Source of the DNA: Candidatus Syntrophocurvum alkaliphilum
Lineage (GTDB): Bacteria > Bacillota > Syntrophomonadia > Syntrophomonadales > Syntrophomonadaceae
Length of the DNA stretch: 64,000 nt
NCBI RefSeq assembly: GCF_009734445.1
Contig: NZ_CP046457.1
Coordinates: forward strand, 1,730,001 to 1,794,000
Direction: 5' to 3'
Each line of letters begins with the position of its first letter. The first letter of the stretch is position 1. A model generated the notes under the pieces. The model was given only the letters and a program-made list of their open reading frames with translations. It had not been told where the DNA came from and searched no databases. A program made the position numbers and the translations under genes. Of this stretch, positions 36,513 to 46,130 are shown in pieces.

Positions 36513-38108
36513 TTAGCTTATATTTGAAAAAGTCTCCTCAGAAGAAGTAGAGAAAAACTCTAAATCAGGATTCCTATCTTTAAGCCACCTTAAAACATAT
36601 TCCGCTTCTACCAATACAATTATATTATTATCACTATCATAAGCAGGTTTAGAACCTAACATATCTAAACTTTTTAAATCAATGGGATTATTTGATCTAA
36701 CCCAGCGAGCCATTTGATAGGAAATGCCCTCAAAAATAATATCTGCTCCATATTCTTCTTTTAGACGGTATTTAAAAACATCAAACTGAAGCTGACCAAC
36801 CGCACCTATTATGAGCTCTTCACTCGCGCCTATAGTCTTAAAAAGCTGAATAGTTCCCTCTTCAATTAACTGATGTAAGCCTTTTTGAAACTGCTTATAC
36901 TTGCCTGTATCACTATTAATAAGACGAGCAAAAATCTCCGGAGCAAATTGAGGTGGTTTGCTAAACTCAAAATCACCCTTATAACATACGGTATCACCTA
37001 TACTAAAAATTCCGGGGTCAAATACACCTATAATATCTCCAGGATATGCTTCCTCAATTATATCTCTTTCCTGAGCAAAAAATTGTTGAGGCTGACTTAG
37101 TTTTATAGTTTTACCAGATCGCATATGATTTACGGCTAAGCCTTTTTCAAATTTACCTGAACAAATACGCATAAAAGCTATCCTATCACGGTGGGCAGGG
37201 TTCATGTTTGCCTGTATCTTAAAAACAAAACCTGAAAAGTCATTAGTAACCGGATCAATAACTCCTTTTTGGGTTTGATAGGCACGTGGCGGTGGAGCTA
37301 TATCTAAATATTCTTCTAAAAATGTCTGTACTCCAAAATTATTTAAAGCACTACCAAAGAATACTGGGGTAAGCTTTCCCTGTAATATTTCATCTATATT
37401 ATAGTCATCTCCAGCAACCTCTAATAACTCTAAATCCTCTAACAGATTATTATAGTCTGATTCAGTAATCTTATTGTTAGCTATAGCCTCTTCAATAGAT
37501 ATTGTCTTGCGAGTTTCATTATCATCATTTTTATCAAACAGTTCTAAATGCTCTCTTTTCCGGTCATATACTCCCTTAAAATCAAAGTTCATACCCACCG
37601 GCCAATTCATAGGATAAGAGCGAATACCTAAAACATTTTCGATTTCCTCTAGTAATTCCAATGGCTCCTTACCTACACGGTCTAATTTATTTATAAATGT
37701 AAAAACAGGTAAACCTCTTAAACTACATACTTCAAAAAGCTTTATAGTCTGTGCTTCAACACCTTTGGCAGCATCAATTAACATTACTGCACTATCTGCA
37801 GCTAAAAGTGTTCTATAGGTGTCCTCACTAAAATCCTGATGGCCTGGTGTATCGAGAATATTAACTTTGTAATCATTATAAGAAAACTGCATAGCACTAG
37901 AAGTTACTGAAATACCCCGTTGTTTTTCTAGTTCCATCCAGTCTGAGGTTGCAAACTTCTTAGATTTTCGTCCCTTAACAGTTCCTGCTAACCTAATTGC
38001 TCCACCAAACAAGAGTAGTTTCTCGGTTAAAGTAGTTTTCCCAGCATCCGGGTGTGAGATAATTGCAAATGTTCTTCTTCGTTTTACTTCTGATTGAATA
38101 TTTGTCAC
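36513..38108 (-). CDS. prfC: Peptide chain release factor 3
   Basis: 531 aa translational GTPase that recycles RF1/RF2 from the ribosome. G1 HPDAGKTT (19-26), the RGISVTSS switch, DTPGH and NKLD motifs are in place, and the C-terminal domain (APEIFARLIN, GAVGQLQFDVFKYRL) fits RF3 rather than EF-G. Full length. Transcribed ahead of helD. Confidence 0.96.
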   Translation of the reverse strand: MTNIQSEVKRRRTFAIISHPDAGKTTLTEKLLLFGGAIRLAGTVKGRKSKKFATSDWMELEKQRGISVTSSAMQFSYNDYKVNILDTPGHQDFSEDTYRTLLAADSAVMLIDAAKGVEAQTIKLFEVCSLRGLPVFTFINKLDRVGKEPLELLEEIENVLGIRSYPMNWPVGMNFDFKGVYDRKREHLELFDKNDDNETRKTISIEEAIANNKITESDYNNLLEDLELLEVAGDDYNIDEILQGKLTPVFFGSALNNFGVQTFLEEYLDIAPPPRAYQTQKGVIDPVTNDFSGFVFKIQANMNPAHRDRIAFMRICSGKFEKGLAVNHMRSGKTIKLSQPQQFFAQERDIIEEAYPGDIIGVFDPGIFSIGDTVCYKGDFEFSKPPQFAPEIFARLINSDTGKYKQFQKGLHQLIEEGTIQLFKTIGASEELIIGAVGQLQFDVFKYRLKEEYGADIIFEGISYQMARWVRSNNPIDLKSLDMLGSKPAYDSDNNIIVLVEAEYVLRWLKDRNPDLEFFSTSSEETFSNIS

Positions 38109-38257
38109 TATACATATTCCTTTCCTTTATTCATCCTATTTTTATAACATAATAAGTAAGCTTTGTGAAGTTTGTTTATAATTAACGTATTAGTTGATTA
38201 TACAATATTAATAATGTACTATTATCCCTGATAATAGTAAAAAGAAAGGATAAGTTT

Positions 38258-38884
38258 ATGAATTGCAGTCTATGTAGTGGTTCTACTTCTTGGTTTTATA
38301 ATTTTAGAAATATGGATTATTATAAATGTGGTGCATGTTCCTCTGTCTTTCTACATCCTAAATACTTTCTTTCCTCAGATGAAGAAAAAGCACGCTATGA
38401 AGAACATAATAATTGTGTAGATGACAAAGGATATCAAAAATTTGTTTCGCCTATTGTTAACGCGGTTAAGGAAAGGTTTTCAATAGATGCTAGAGGACTT
38501 GACTTTGGTGCAGGAACTGGCCCCGTTATTACAAAACTTTTAAGTGATGAAGGTTTCAGTCTAGAATTATATGATCCTTTCTTTTGGAATAATCCAGAGG
38601 TTCTAGAATCAACATATGACTTTATTGTTTGTTGTGAAGTAATTGAACACTTCAAAGACCCATTAAAGGAATTCAAACTCCTAAGATCTCTATTAAACCC
38701 AGGTGGTGTTTTATACTGTATGACTGAAGTATATTCAGAAGATAGGGACTTTGAAAAATGGCACTATAAAAACGATGCTACCCACGTCTTTTTCTATCAT
38801 AAGGATGCTTTTAAGTGGATTAAAGATAATTTAAAGTTTTCCAGATTAGATATTAATGGTAGGTTAATAGAACTAGAAAGATAA
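38258..38884 (+). CDS. Class I SAM-dependent methyltransferase with N-terminal zinc-binding motif
   Basis: 208 aa. Two CxxC pairs (CSLC, CGAC) form a likely zinc knuckle in the first 35 residues; residues 75-160 hold the Rossmann methyltransferase core with LDFGAGTGP (SAM motif I) and FIVCCEVIEHFKDP. Resembles methyltransferases acting on small metabolites or sugars; the substrate is unknown. An AAAGGA site precedes the ATG. Single gene ending in a terminator. Confidence 0.85.
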   Translation: MNCSLCSGSTSWFYNFRNMDYYKCGACSSVFLHPKYFLSSDEEKARYEEHNNCVDDKGYQKFVSPIVNAVKERFSIDARGLDFGAGTGPVITKLLSDEGFSLELYDPFFWNNPEVLESTYDFIVCCEVIEHFKDPLKEFKLLRSLLNPGGVLYCMTEVYSEDRDFEKWHYKNDATHVFFYHKDAFKWIKDNLKFSRLDINGRLIELER

Positions 38885-38892
38885 CTGAGGTG

Positions 38893-38950
38893 AAATAGGG
38901 AGCGTATGTTTGTTCTAGAACAAATATCCGCCCCTATTTGTGTTTGTTTT
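38893..38950 (+). terminator. Strong terminator hairpin
   Basis: Outer stem AAATAGGG (38893-38900) / CCCTATTT (38932-38939) with a nested palindrome around TTTGTTCTAGAACAAA, then T-rich sequence. Can serve both the methyltransferase and the facing ABC-F gene. Confidence 0.8.
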
Positions 38951-38957
38951 GATGCTT

Positions 38958-40547
38958 TTAAATAGCAATACTTTGTAAATATTCATCATAGGTTAAACGT
39001 ACATCGATCATTTTTGTTGGTGTAAGTTCGATAATACGATTAGCAATTGTCTGTACTAACTGACGATCATGAGATGTAAAGAGTATATTGCTTTTATAAT
39101 CACGCATACCATTGTTTAAAGCAGTAATCGACTCTAAATCCAAATGGTTCGTAGGTTGGTCTAAAAGCAGTACATTCGCATGACAGAGCATAGTTTTAGC
39201 TAGCAAACATCGGACTTGTTCACCACCGGAAAGCACTTTAACTGGCTTTAGAACTTCTTCCCCGGAAAAGAGCATTTTCCCTAAGAAACCTCTTACATAT
39301 GAATCAGCTTTGTCGGATGAGTACTGTCGCAGCCAATCAACAATGTTCATTTCCTGATCTTGAAAATAAGAGGAACTATCTATGGGTAAATATGCAGTTG
39401 TAATAGTAACACCCCATTTATAGTGTCCACTATCAGGCTCTAATTCACCAGCAAGTATCTTTAATAGAGTTGTATATGCAATTTCGTTATTTCCAACAAA
39501 AGCAATTTTATCACCTTTGTACACAGTAAAACTTACATTATCGAGAACTTTTTCTCCATCAATAGTCTTACTTAAATCAACAACCGAAAGAATATCATTA
39601 CCAACTTCCCTTTCGGGCTTAAAACTAATAAAAGGATACTTACGATTAGATGGCTCAATATCTTCTAAATTTATCTTCTCTAACATTTTTTTACGTGAGG
39701 TAGCCTGTCTAGACTTGGACGCATTTGCACTAAATCGTGCAATAAACTCCTTAAGCTGTTTTACTTTTTCTTCATTTTTCTTATTCTGATCGCGTGCCAT
39801 CTGTAGTGCTAATTGACTAGATTCGTACCAGAAGTCGTAATTCCCTACAAAAAGCTTAATCGTTCCAAAATCTACATCGGTGATATGAGTGCAAATATTA
39901 TTCACAAAATGTCGATCATGGGTCACAACGATGACAATTCCATCGAAGGAAATTAAAAATTCTTCTAGCCAAGTGATAGCTTGAATATCTAAATGGTTAG
40001 TAGGCTCATCTAGAATAAGGATGCCAGGATTACCAAAGAGCGCCTGTGCTAAAAGCACTTTCACCTTCTCTGCCCCTTGCAGCTCAGACATTACTTTATC
40101 ATGAAGCTCTATTCCTACCCCTAATCCCTGTAGCAAGGTCGAAGCTTCTGATTCGGCTTCCCAACCGTTCATTTTACTAAATTCGTCTTCTAAATCAGCA
40201 ACTTTGATACCATCCTCATCACTAAAATCCGCTTTGCTATAAATCTCCTCTTTTTCTTTCATTATTTCATAGAGGCGTTGATTACCCATAATCACAGTAT
40301 CTAGCACTATATAATCATCGTATTGAAAGTGGTCTTGTTTTAAAATAGACATTCGCAAACCCGAAGCTACCGTAATTTCACCAATATCAGGTTCAATTTC
40401 TCCAGCAAGTATCTTTAGAAATGTGCTTTTACCTGCTCCATTTGCACCAATAACTCCATAGCAATTACCTGGAGTAAACTTTAAATTTACATTTTCGAAA
40501 AGCTTACGCTCTCCGTATCTTAATCCTACATTACTTACAGTTATCAC
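38958..40547 (-). CDS. ABC-F family ATPase (YkpA/YbiT-like)
   Basis: 529 aa soluble protein with two ABC domains and no membrane part, so a ribosome-associated ABC-F factor. Domain 1 has Walker A GANGAGKST (34-42) and LDEPTNHLD. Domain 2 has a degenerate Walker A (GNNEIAYTT in place of GxxGxGKS/T) but an intact LSGGEQ and LDQPTNHLD; domain 1's own signature is changed to LQGAEK. I believe this asymmetry is typical of the YkpA-like group, but this is memory. Role is in translation; drug resistance is not indicated. GTG start. Confidence 0.88.
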   Translation of the reverse strand: MITVSNVGLRYGERKLFENVNLKFTPGNCYGVIGANGAGKSTFLKILAGEIEPDIGEITVASGLRMSILKQDHFQYDDYIVLDTVIMGNQRLYEIMKEKEEIYSKADFSDEDGIKVADLEDEFSKMNGWEAESEASTLLQGLGVGIELHDKVMSELQGAEKVKVLLAQALFGNPGILILDEPTNHLDIQAITWLEEFLISFDGIVIVVTHDRHFVNNICTHITDVDFGTIKLFVGNYDFWYESSQLALQMARDQNKKNEEKVKQLKEFIARFSANASKSRQATSRKKMLEKINLEDIEPSNRKYPFISFKPEREVGNDILSVVDLSKTIDGEKVLDNVSFTVYKGDKIAFVGNNEIAYTTLLKILAGELEPDSGHYKWGVTITTAYLPIDSSSYFQDQEMNIVDWLRQYSSDKADSYVRGFLGKMLFSGEEVLKPVKVLSGGEQVRCLLAKTMLCHANVLLLDQPTNHLDLESITALNNGMRDYKSNILFTSHDRQLVQTIANRIIELTPTKMIDVRLTYDEYLQSIAI

Positions 40548-40675
40548 TTTGTCCCGCCTTTATTATTTAAATTTGCATATCTTTAAATAATAACATACAT
40601 AAACTAGATTAGCACAAAAATAAAGGAGGAATCTTTCTAATGGCAATTAATCTCATGATGTCCTAAAAAGATTAC

Positions 40676-41617
40676 TTATCGAACAATATACGTTCCACTT
40701 TCTCGTTTCAAAGCTTTATCAAGTTCACTAGCCGAAGTAACTAGTACCTCTTTACCCCCTGCTTCTATGTATCTTATAGCAGCTTCTATTTTCGGTCCCA
40801 TACTACCGGGTGGAAACTGCCCCTCGGCCATAAGCTTTTTAGCTTCACTAACGGTAATAGTATCTAGATACTGCATGTTGGCTTGACCAAAATTAATCGC
40901 AACCTGCGGAACTCCAGTCAGGATTATGTAAAGATCTGCTCCTATTTCATTAGCTAACAAGCTAGAGGCATAATCCTTATCAATAACTGCTTCTACCCCA
41001 ATTATTTCGTTATCTTTAGTCATAACTGGGATTCCCCCACCACCACAAGCTATGACTATGTTATTATTCTTAACCATTTGCAGAATAGCTTTCTTCTCTA
41101 ATATATCGGAGGGTACTGGGGAAGGCACTACTCGTCGATAACCGCGACCGCTGTCTTCAACTACTTGCCAGTTCTTTTCTCTCGTCATCTGCTGAGCATA
41201 GTCTTCATTAAAGAAAGGACCAATAGGCTTGGTTGGCGTCTGAAATGCTGGGTCGTCTTCGTCTACTACTACAGTCGTCATTAATGTGACAACCTCTTTG
41301 TTTAACCCTAAATTCTCACATTCCTTACGCAAAGAATTAGTCAACATAAAGCCAATCGAACCTTGAGTGGAGGCAACACAAGTATATAAAGGTAAGGGTG
41401 GTACTTCATCAACAGCTCTTTCGACTTGAATAAGCATATTTCCTACTTGAGGACCATTACCATGTACAAGCACTAGTTCATAACCATTTCTCGCAATTTC
41501 AATAATAGCTTTACTTGCTTCTGATGCATTAGTCTCTTGCTCTTCTATTGTTCCTACTTGGTGCTCTGGATGAAGTGCATTTCCACCAAAAGCGACTACT
41601 GCTATTTTATTATCCAT
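40676..41617 (-). CDS. arcC: Carbamate kinase
   Basis: 313 aa, converts carbamoyl phosphate and ADP to ATP and carbamate/ammonia in arginine or purine fermentation. AFGGNALHP at the N-terminus, LVHGNGPQVGN, GSIGFMLTNSLR, and CGGGGIPV with GVEAVIDKD are the family landmarks. Good AAAGGGAG ribosome site. No arcA or arcB lies beside it, so carbamoyl phosphate must come from genes elsewhere. Confidence 0.95.
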   Translation of the reverse strand: MDNKIAVVAFGGNALHPEHQVGTIEEQETNASEASKAIIEIARNGYELVLVHGNGPQVGNMLIQVERAVDEVPPLPLYTCVASTQGSIGFMLTNSLRKECENLGLNKEVVTLMTTVVVDEDDPAFQTPTKPIGPFFNEDYAQQMTREKNWQVVEDSGRGYRRVVPSPVPSDILEKKAILQMVKNNNIVIACGGGGIPVMTKDNEIIGVEAVIDKDYASSLLANEIGADLYIILTGVPQVAINFGQANMQYLDTITVSEAKKLMAEGQFPPGSMGPKIEAAIRYIEAGGKEVLVTSASELDKALKRESGTYIVR

Positions 41618-41645
41618 ATCTTCTCTCCCTTTATCTAATAAATAT

Positions 41646-41677
41646 AAAATGTAGAAGTATTAATCCTTCTACATTTT
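41646..41677 (-). terminator. Hairpin before arcC
   Basis: 12-bp perfect stem AAAATGTAGAAG (41646-41657) / CTTCTACATTTT (41666-41677) followed on the minus strand by T/A-rich sequence. Likely stops transcription coming from the gene at 41797, or attenuates arcC. Confidence 0.6.
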
Positions 41678-41747
41678 ATAAAAACTATCCTTAGCTCACA
41701 AGGTTTTTTTAATTTATTCACCTTTTAGTAAGGGCAAGATATGGAGG

Positions 41748-41790
41748 ACGAAGTTTCCCATAAGCTAGATGCCTTATGGAAAAACTTCGT
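41748..41790. terminator. Long hairpin with T-run on the plus strand
   Basis: Outer arms ACGAAGTTT / AAACTTCGT and inner CCATAAG / CTTATGG, then TTTTTT on the plus strand. It follows the 3' end of a minus-strand gene, so its orientation does not match a neighbour; its task is unclear. Confidence 0.5.
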
Positions 41791-41796
41791 TTTTTA

Positions 41797-44655
41797 TCAC
41801 TCCTGAGGTCTAATACCATTAGATTTATCCTGTTTTGGATTTTCTTTACCTTTCGTATTCTCTGATCCTTCAGAAAAATCAAGTGATCCTTTATCATCTG
41901 TTATCTCTTTTGATATCGATGTTTCATTTTCAGCTCCATCATTTGATGACCATTCACTTCGATTATACGCATCGCTTAAATCATCCCTAGTTTCTTTCAT
42001 GGTCTGTTGAGCTACTGAGTCATCTGTTTCACCATTTATTTCTGATTTGGCAGTTTCAAATATCCCATAATCTCCCTTGCTTTTCACCAAGTTTTCTAAA
42101 TAATCACCAATAACATCATCAGCTGCATTCCATACTGTTTGATTTGCTGCTTCATATAAGGATTTACCTTCATAGGCCCACTCGGTAATAAACTTACGCA
42201 TAGCTACTATGACTTTAACTGCCAGCCAACCAGGAACTACTACTCTCCAACCAGTTCCTGTTATTACTATTTCACGTTCTTTAAGGTTATCACAAAACGC
42301 TTTCCAACTTGTTTCGGCACCTGATAACATGATACTTGTTGGATTAATGCTGTTATATATATTATTTATGTGTCTTTCTAGCCAACTAATAGGGTCAAGT
42401 CCTTCATAAATATATGCCTTGATACAATCTACCATCATATTGCGGACTAAGGGAGCTATCACGCCTCCTGCTGGCCCTAGTTTAACTTTTACCACTGAAT
42501 TAAAACAATGATCTCCTGCCCACTCTGCCCATTCAAGTACGTTAACTATCCTATCTGCCCATCTTTCAACATCTTTATAGCCTTCGGCACCTTCAGCTAG
42601 GACTAACAGTTGGGCAATATTCCAGATTTTACGCCTTAGTTCATACATTCCTTCTGGACCTAGCACCTGGGAGTGGCGATCTAAGATATCTTGAAGTTTT
42701 GGTCTATGGGCTTCAGGTACATAGTTATCTATGACGTACTGACAGCGTTGGATTTCTTTTTCCCTATCAAATGGTAGCATATCAGTGGTTTCTACTTTAA
42801 ATACTATCTCTTCTGAAAAATCTTTTTCATCCTGCCCCTTGATGCTTAATTTAACTGGTACGTTAAGATTAATACCTCCCCCTGGTATTTCTTCTTTGAT
42901 ATAGAAGTTATATTCAGTGAAACTTTGACTTGATGTCTTAATTTCATGTGCTAGTTCGCCTACTTCCATAGCATTTTTAGTCTGTTCATCAGTAGGCTGG
43001 ATTTCTATATTTAGATTTTCAGATGTAAGTAGTTGAGGTTGATTTACTGCTCTATTGTTCTGTTCATCCCATACTACTGCCTGAAGTCTTACAGGTATTT
43101 CTCCCTGCTCTCCATCAGCTTTTAGGGTATATGTGCCATCCTGGTTTTGACCAATTTCAGGGTTCACATGATACAAACCTTCTTGCCAAACAATGGCTTT
43201 AAGCAAACGAATAGCTTCACCCCTATCAGAAGTAGCTTTTACTAATATTTCAGCCATTTCATAGGGTTGGTTTTCATCCATTTCCTTTGCTGCTTCGGTA
43301 ATGGTTAGAATTGCACTATTGTTTTGTTCTTTTTCTATCTCAAATTCTACTATTCCATCATCTCTTTTAAAACGAAGTTCTGCATCAAAATCCCATTCAG
43401 GTTCTACAAGCTCGAATGTTACGTTGTTTTGGAAAATGCCACCTTCTCCTACAAAACGGAAGCTAATCACAGCATTATCTGTAAATTCTTGCAAGAACAC
43501 ATGTACAGTATCTGTATCTCCAGTTTGTTTTAAAAAGCCCACACTGTCTTTACTAACATCAAGCTGTAGGTCATGGTCAGCAGTCACTGCTTTAACTGAA
43601 GCACCCATATAATCTCCACTCATTTCAGGAGCTCCCATTTCCAATTGGCTGCTTTCAGAGAAAATGTCTATGTTTGCTGTTAAATCTGGTCTTGTTATTT
43701 CTTCACCATCTATCGTAACTTCAACCATGCGTGCATAAACATAATAGGTTTCTCCGCCACTAGTAATCTGGTTACCAAAATCCTTGTAAAGCACCATTTT
43801 GTAGGAACTATCTGACTCCTCTTCTTCTTCTCTTCGACTCCTGTCGGCTACATTTCCACTTGCACCTGCACCACCTGCTGCTGATGCTGCACCGGCAGCT
43901 CCTGCAGCAGCTGCGGCTACACCTGCTAGACCTATAACTATAACATTGGAAACAGCTACCGAGGTTTCTCCAGGTGTATCTCTTGCTTCAGTGTCAATGA
44001 AAATTGATGTTAGTCCAGAGCGAGAATCAATACCGTATTCAAATGTATAATTGTCGCTTAAATATCTAGGAGGGTTTCCAAATCTTGATCCTTCTTGATA
44101 TGTGGGAGGAGTTGTTCTTACATCCATAATAGTATTTGTTTCCATTTCTACCCGTTCATCACGAAATACTTCTATATCATCAAACCCCATAGTAAATTCA
44201 CTTTGATTTATAAACATGGGGCCAGAAAAACTAAATTGTTGTATATCTACCCTGTATAGTTCATTGTTTTGATATTTGTTTTCTATAGCTTCGAAATAAA
44301 ACTCAGTTTGACCAACAAATCGATATACAGGCTCAGGTGAAGGATCTCCATGCCAGTAATCATTATAGTCAATAAATCTACCAGTGATTGAAATGTTTCC
44401 ACTATATATTACATTTTGTTCTGTTTGCTCGCAAACAAACTCACCAGAAACGCTATTGGAATAACTAACTTCTTCTTCAAGAGGCGCAGATATAACACCA
44501 TCACCTAAAAGTAAACCCATATAATGATTGGTTGATGCAATAGCATTGTCCTGATAATCAAAATTAATAGTGAAGTTATCATCAGCAACTACTGGTGATG
44601 TTAGTAAACCTAAGCATAAGACAATAACAATACAAACGGTTAACAAGCGTTTCAT
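41797..44655 (-). CDS. Large secreted protein of unknown function
   Basis: 952 aa, no family recognised. Signal peptide about 1-25 (SPVVADD). An Ala/Gly-rich hydrophobic stretch near 236-266, which could span the membrane, is followed by a charged block RSRREEEEESD. The middle (about 280-640) looks like repeated beta domains; the later part is helical (WNIAQLLVLAEGAEGY...), and the last 80 residues are Ser/Asp/Glu-rich. Overlaps the preceding membrane protein gene by 4 bp (ATGA), so the two are translationally coupled and probably act together at the cell surface. Confidence 0.75.
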   Translation of the reverse strand: MKRLLTVCIVIVLCLGLLTSPVVADDNFTINFDYQDNAIASTNHYMGLLLGDGVISAPLEEEVSYSNSVSGEFVCEQTEQNVIYSGNISITGRFIDYNDYWHGDPSPEPVYRFVGQTEFYFEAIENKYQNNELYRVDIQQFSFSGPMFINQSEFTMGFDDIEVFRDERVEMETNTIMDVRTTPPTYQEGSRFGNPPRYLSDNYTFEYGIDSRSGLTSIFIDTEARDTPGETSVAVSNVIVIGLAGVAAAAAGAAGAASAAGGAGASGNVADRSRREEEEESDSSYKMVLYKDFGNQITSGGETYYVYARMVEVTIDGEEITRPDLTANIDIFSESSQLEMGAPEMSGDYMGASVKAVTADHDLQLDVSKDSVGFLKQTGDTDTVHVFLQEFTDNAVISFRFVGEGGIFQNNVTFELVEPEWDFDAELRFKRDDGIVEFEIEKEQNNSAILTITEAAKEMDENQPYEMAEILVKATSDRGEAIRLLKAIVWQEGLYHVNPEIGQNQDGTYTLKADGEQGEIPVRLQAVVWDEQNNRAVNQPQLLTSENLNIEIQPTDEQTKNAMEVGELAHEIKTSSQSFTEYNFYIKEEIPGGGINLNVPVKLSIKGQDEKDFSEEIVFKVETTDMLPFDREKEIQRCQYVIDNYVPEAHRPKLQDILDRHSQVLGPEGMYELRRKIWNIAQLLVLAEGAEGYKDVERWADRIVNVLEWAEWAGDHCFNSVVKVKLGPAGGVIAPLVRNMMVDCIKAYIYEGLDPISWLERHINNIYNSINPTSIMLSGAETSWKAFCDNLKEREIVITGTGWRVVVPGWLAVKVIVAMRKFITEWAYEGKSLYEAANQTVWNAADDVIGDYLENLVKSKGDYGIFETAKSEINGETDDSVAQQTMKETRDDLSDAYNRSEWSSNDGAENETSISKEITDDKGSLDFSEGSENTKGKENPKQDKSNGIRPQE

Positions 44656-45548
44656 GAGGAGGCCACCTCCTCTCTTTTTCCATAAACAAACTTAATAACT
44701 AGTGCTACAATCAGCAGAGTAATACCAGCTATATAACCTATGCTTCCTCCTGAAATATATGAAAGTGGTATAGCAAGAGCAAATCCAGAAGATAAGCCAG
44801 CAATAATATAGTTCACACGTGAAACTGCAGGAATATCCTTGAAAATTTGATATATGATAGATCTAATAAAACCTCTTAAAAACCCTGCACGGTTACTTAA
44901 TGCTCTTAATGATAAAATTAATCCGGTAATAGCTGCCATGTTGCTCATGGGGGTAATATCTCCTGCCATAAAATTATATGCAATTAAGGATATTCCACTA
45001 CCTAATAGTAATGAGTCTAATGACTTATTTTTGCGAACTTGCAAAGCTCCTAATAAAACCTTGATACCACTAATGCTTGATGCAATCTTTTTATTCCCAA
45101 AAATATTCAAAACAGTTGTAAATACTAAATAAGTAAGTAACCCCTTACCTACAATCCCCCCAATTAACCCAGCTACACCTCCACTAGTACCTCCTTGGGC
45201 AAAGGTAAGAAAGTTTAATATTTTTATAAATTGGCTATCTACAACAAATGAATTTAATATTGTTAACACTAGCCATACTAATGAAATTAATATTATTAAT
45301 AACAATGCCTTAAAATTACTAAAAACCAACTTGAATCCTTGGAAAAACCTAGTGATAGAACCTAATAAAAATTGTAAAGGCGATAAGTTTCCGGTAAGTA
45401 AACCACCTAAACCCGGTAAAGAGTGTAGCGTCATCTCACCTTTAGATGTGTCAGCAACCATCTCTGATAAGTTAATCTTTTTTTCTGCATTTTCATTTGA
45501 AACATCTGCGGTTTGAACATGGTTAAGTTCAGTTTTATCAAGATTCAA
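44652..45548 (-). CDS. Polytopic membrane protein of unknown function
   Basis: 298 aa. About 60 hydrophilic residues, then five to seven hydrophobic segments (around 92-115, 130-150, 180-215, 245-290), with many Gly and Ser. No known family seen. TTG start chosen because AGGAGG lies 8 bases before. It leads the operon with the 952-aa secreted protein and is the likely membrane partner. Confidence 0.72.
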   Translation of the reverse strand: MNLDKTELNHVQTADVSNENAEKKINLSEMVADTSKGEMTLHSLPGLGGLLTGNLSPLQFLLGSITRFFQGFKLVFSNFKALLLIILISLVWLVLTILNSFVVDSQFIKILNFLTFAQGGTSGGVAGLIGGIVGKGLLTYLVFTTVLNIFGNKKIASSISGIKVLLGALQVRKNKSLDSLLLGSGISLIAYNFMAGDITPMSNMAAITGLILSLRALSNRAGFLRGFIRSIIYQIFKDIPAVSRVNYIIAGLSSGFALAIPLSYISGGSIGYIAGITLLIVALVIKFVYGKREEVASS

Positions 45549-45615
45549 AATAAATTCCTCCTTTATAAATCCAACATATAAACTTCATATAAAATCGCCC
45601 AATATGTGTAATTAT

Positions 45616-45819
45616 TTAATCATCTCCATCGTCTCCATCATCATTGTCATCATCTTCATCATTGGAATATTGATGTATATTATTTTCGTCAAAATATCTA
45701 TCATCTTGGTAAAACCTATAATAATCATCATTACTTTTACTAGAGTTTCCTTTATTGAAATAAGGACGTAAAAGTAAAAAAACTAAAAATATAACAAAAA
45801 GAAGAACTAAAGATTCCAC
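45616..45819 (-). CDS. Small membrane protein with acidic tail
   Basis: 67 aa: one N-terminal membrane helix (LVLLFVIFLVFLLLRPYF), a Tyr/Asn-rich middle, and an Asp-rich tail (DEDDDNDDGDDGDD). A GTG start follows a GGGGGG site. Located 67 bp before the membrane/secreted pair and reading the same way, so it may belong to that operon. No family known to me. Confidence 0.55.
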   Translation of the reverse strand: MESLVLLFVIFLVFLLLRPYFNKGNSSKSNDDYYRFYQDDRYFDENNIHQYSNDEDDDNDDGDDGDD

Positions 45820-45880
45820 AAATCTACCCCCCTTATAATTTTTGTGTGTAGAAAAAAATAACTAAAAAAATAAAGGCTAA

Positions 45881-45955
45881 TCTCATAAGATAAAGCCTTT
45901 AAATTATATGCTATGTTTACCTTTTAGCGCATCACCCCTAAAGGGTGATTTTTAA
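45881..45955. promoter_or_regulatory. Relic of a LuxR-gene promoter and operator
   Basis: Shares AAATTATATGCTAT (45901-45914), the ATCACCC-N5-GGGTGAT repeat (45931-45949) and an upstream hairpin with the promoter region at 32649-32714, at the same spacing. The -10 has decayed to TATGTT and no LuxR gene follows; an IS21 end lies 100 bp downstream instead. Confidence 0.65.
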
Positions 45956-46058
45956 TTATGTGAAGGATTAAGTTAGACGCAGGAAAGCTTCTCCTGTCCT
46001 GAAATGCAAAAAAATCGGGAATATCACCCCGAGTTTTCTCTAAATAATATATATAAAA

Positions 46059-46092
46059 TGCTAATATTTAAATGTACAAAAAATCACATATG
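46059..46092. mobile_element. Solitary IS21 terminal sequence
   Basis: Matches the right end of the IS21 element at 27947 read inward: 22 identical bases, then the same sequence with one extra A through ATCACATA, and weaker likeness for some 20 bp more. No transposase genes remain. It is the scar of an older IS21 insertion or deletion. Confidence 0.7.
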
Positions 46093-46130
46093 TTACTAAT
46101 TGGATTACTCCAAACTGGCCACGCTCTACT

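Noticed and set aside
41748-41790. Rit-type end, because of CTTATGGAAAA
   Set aside because: The shared word is short, lies in a simple terminator-like hairpin and no 31-bp end sequence surrounds it.
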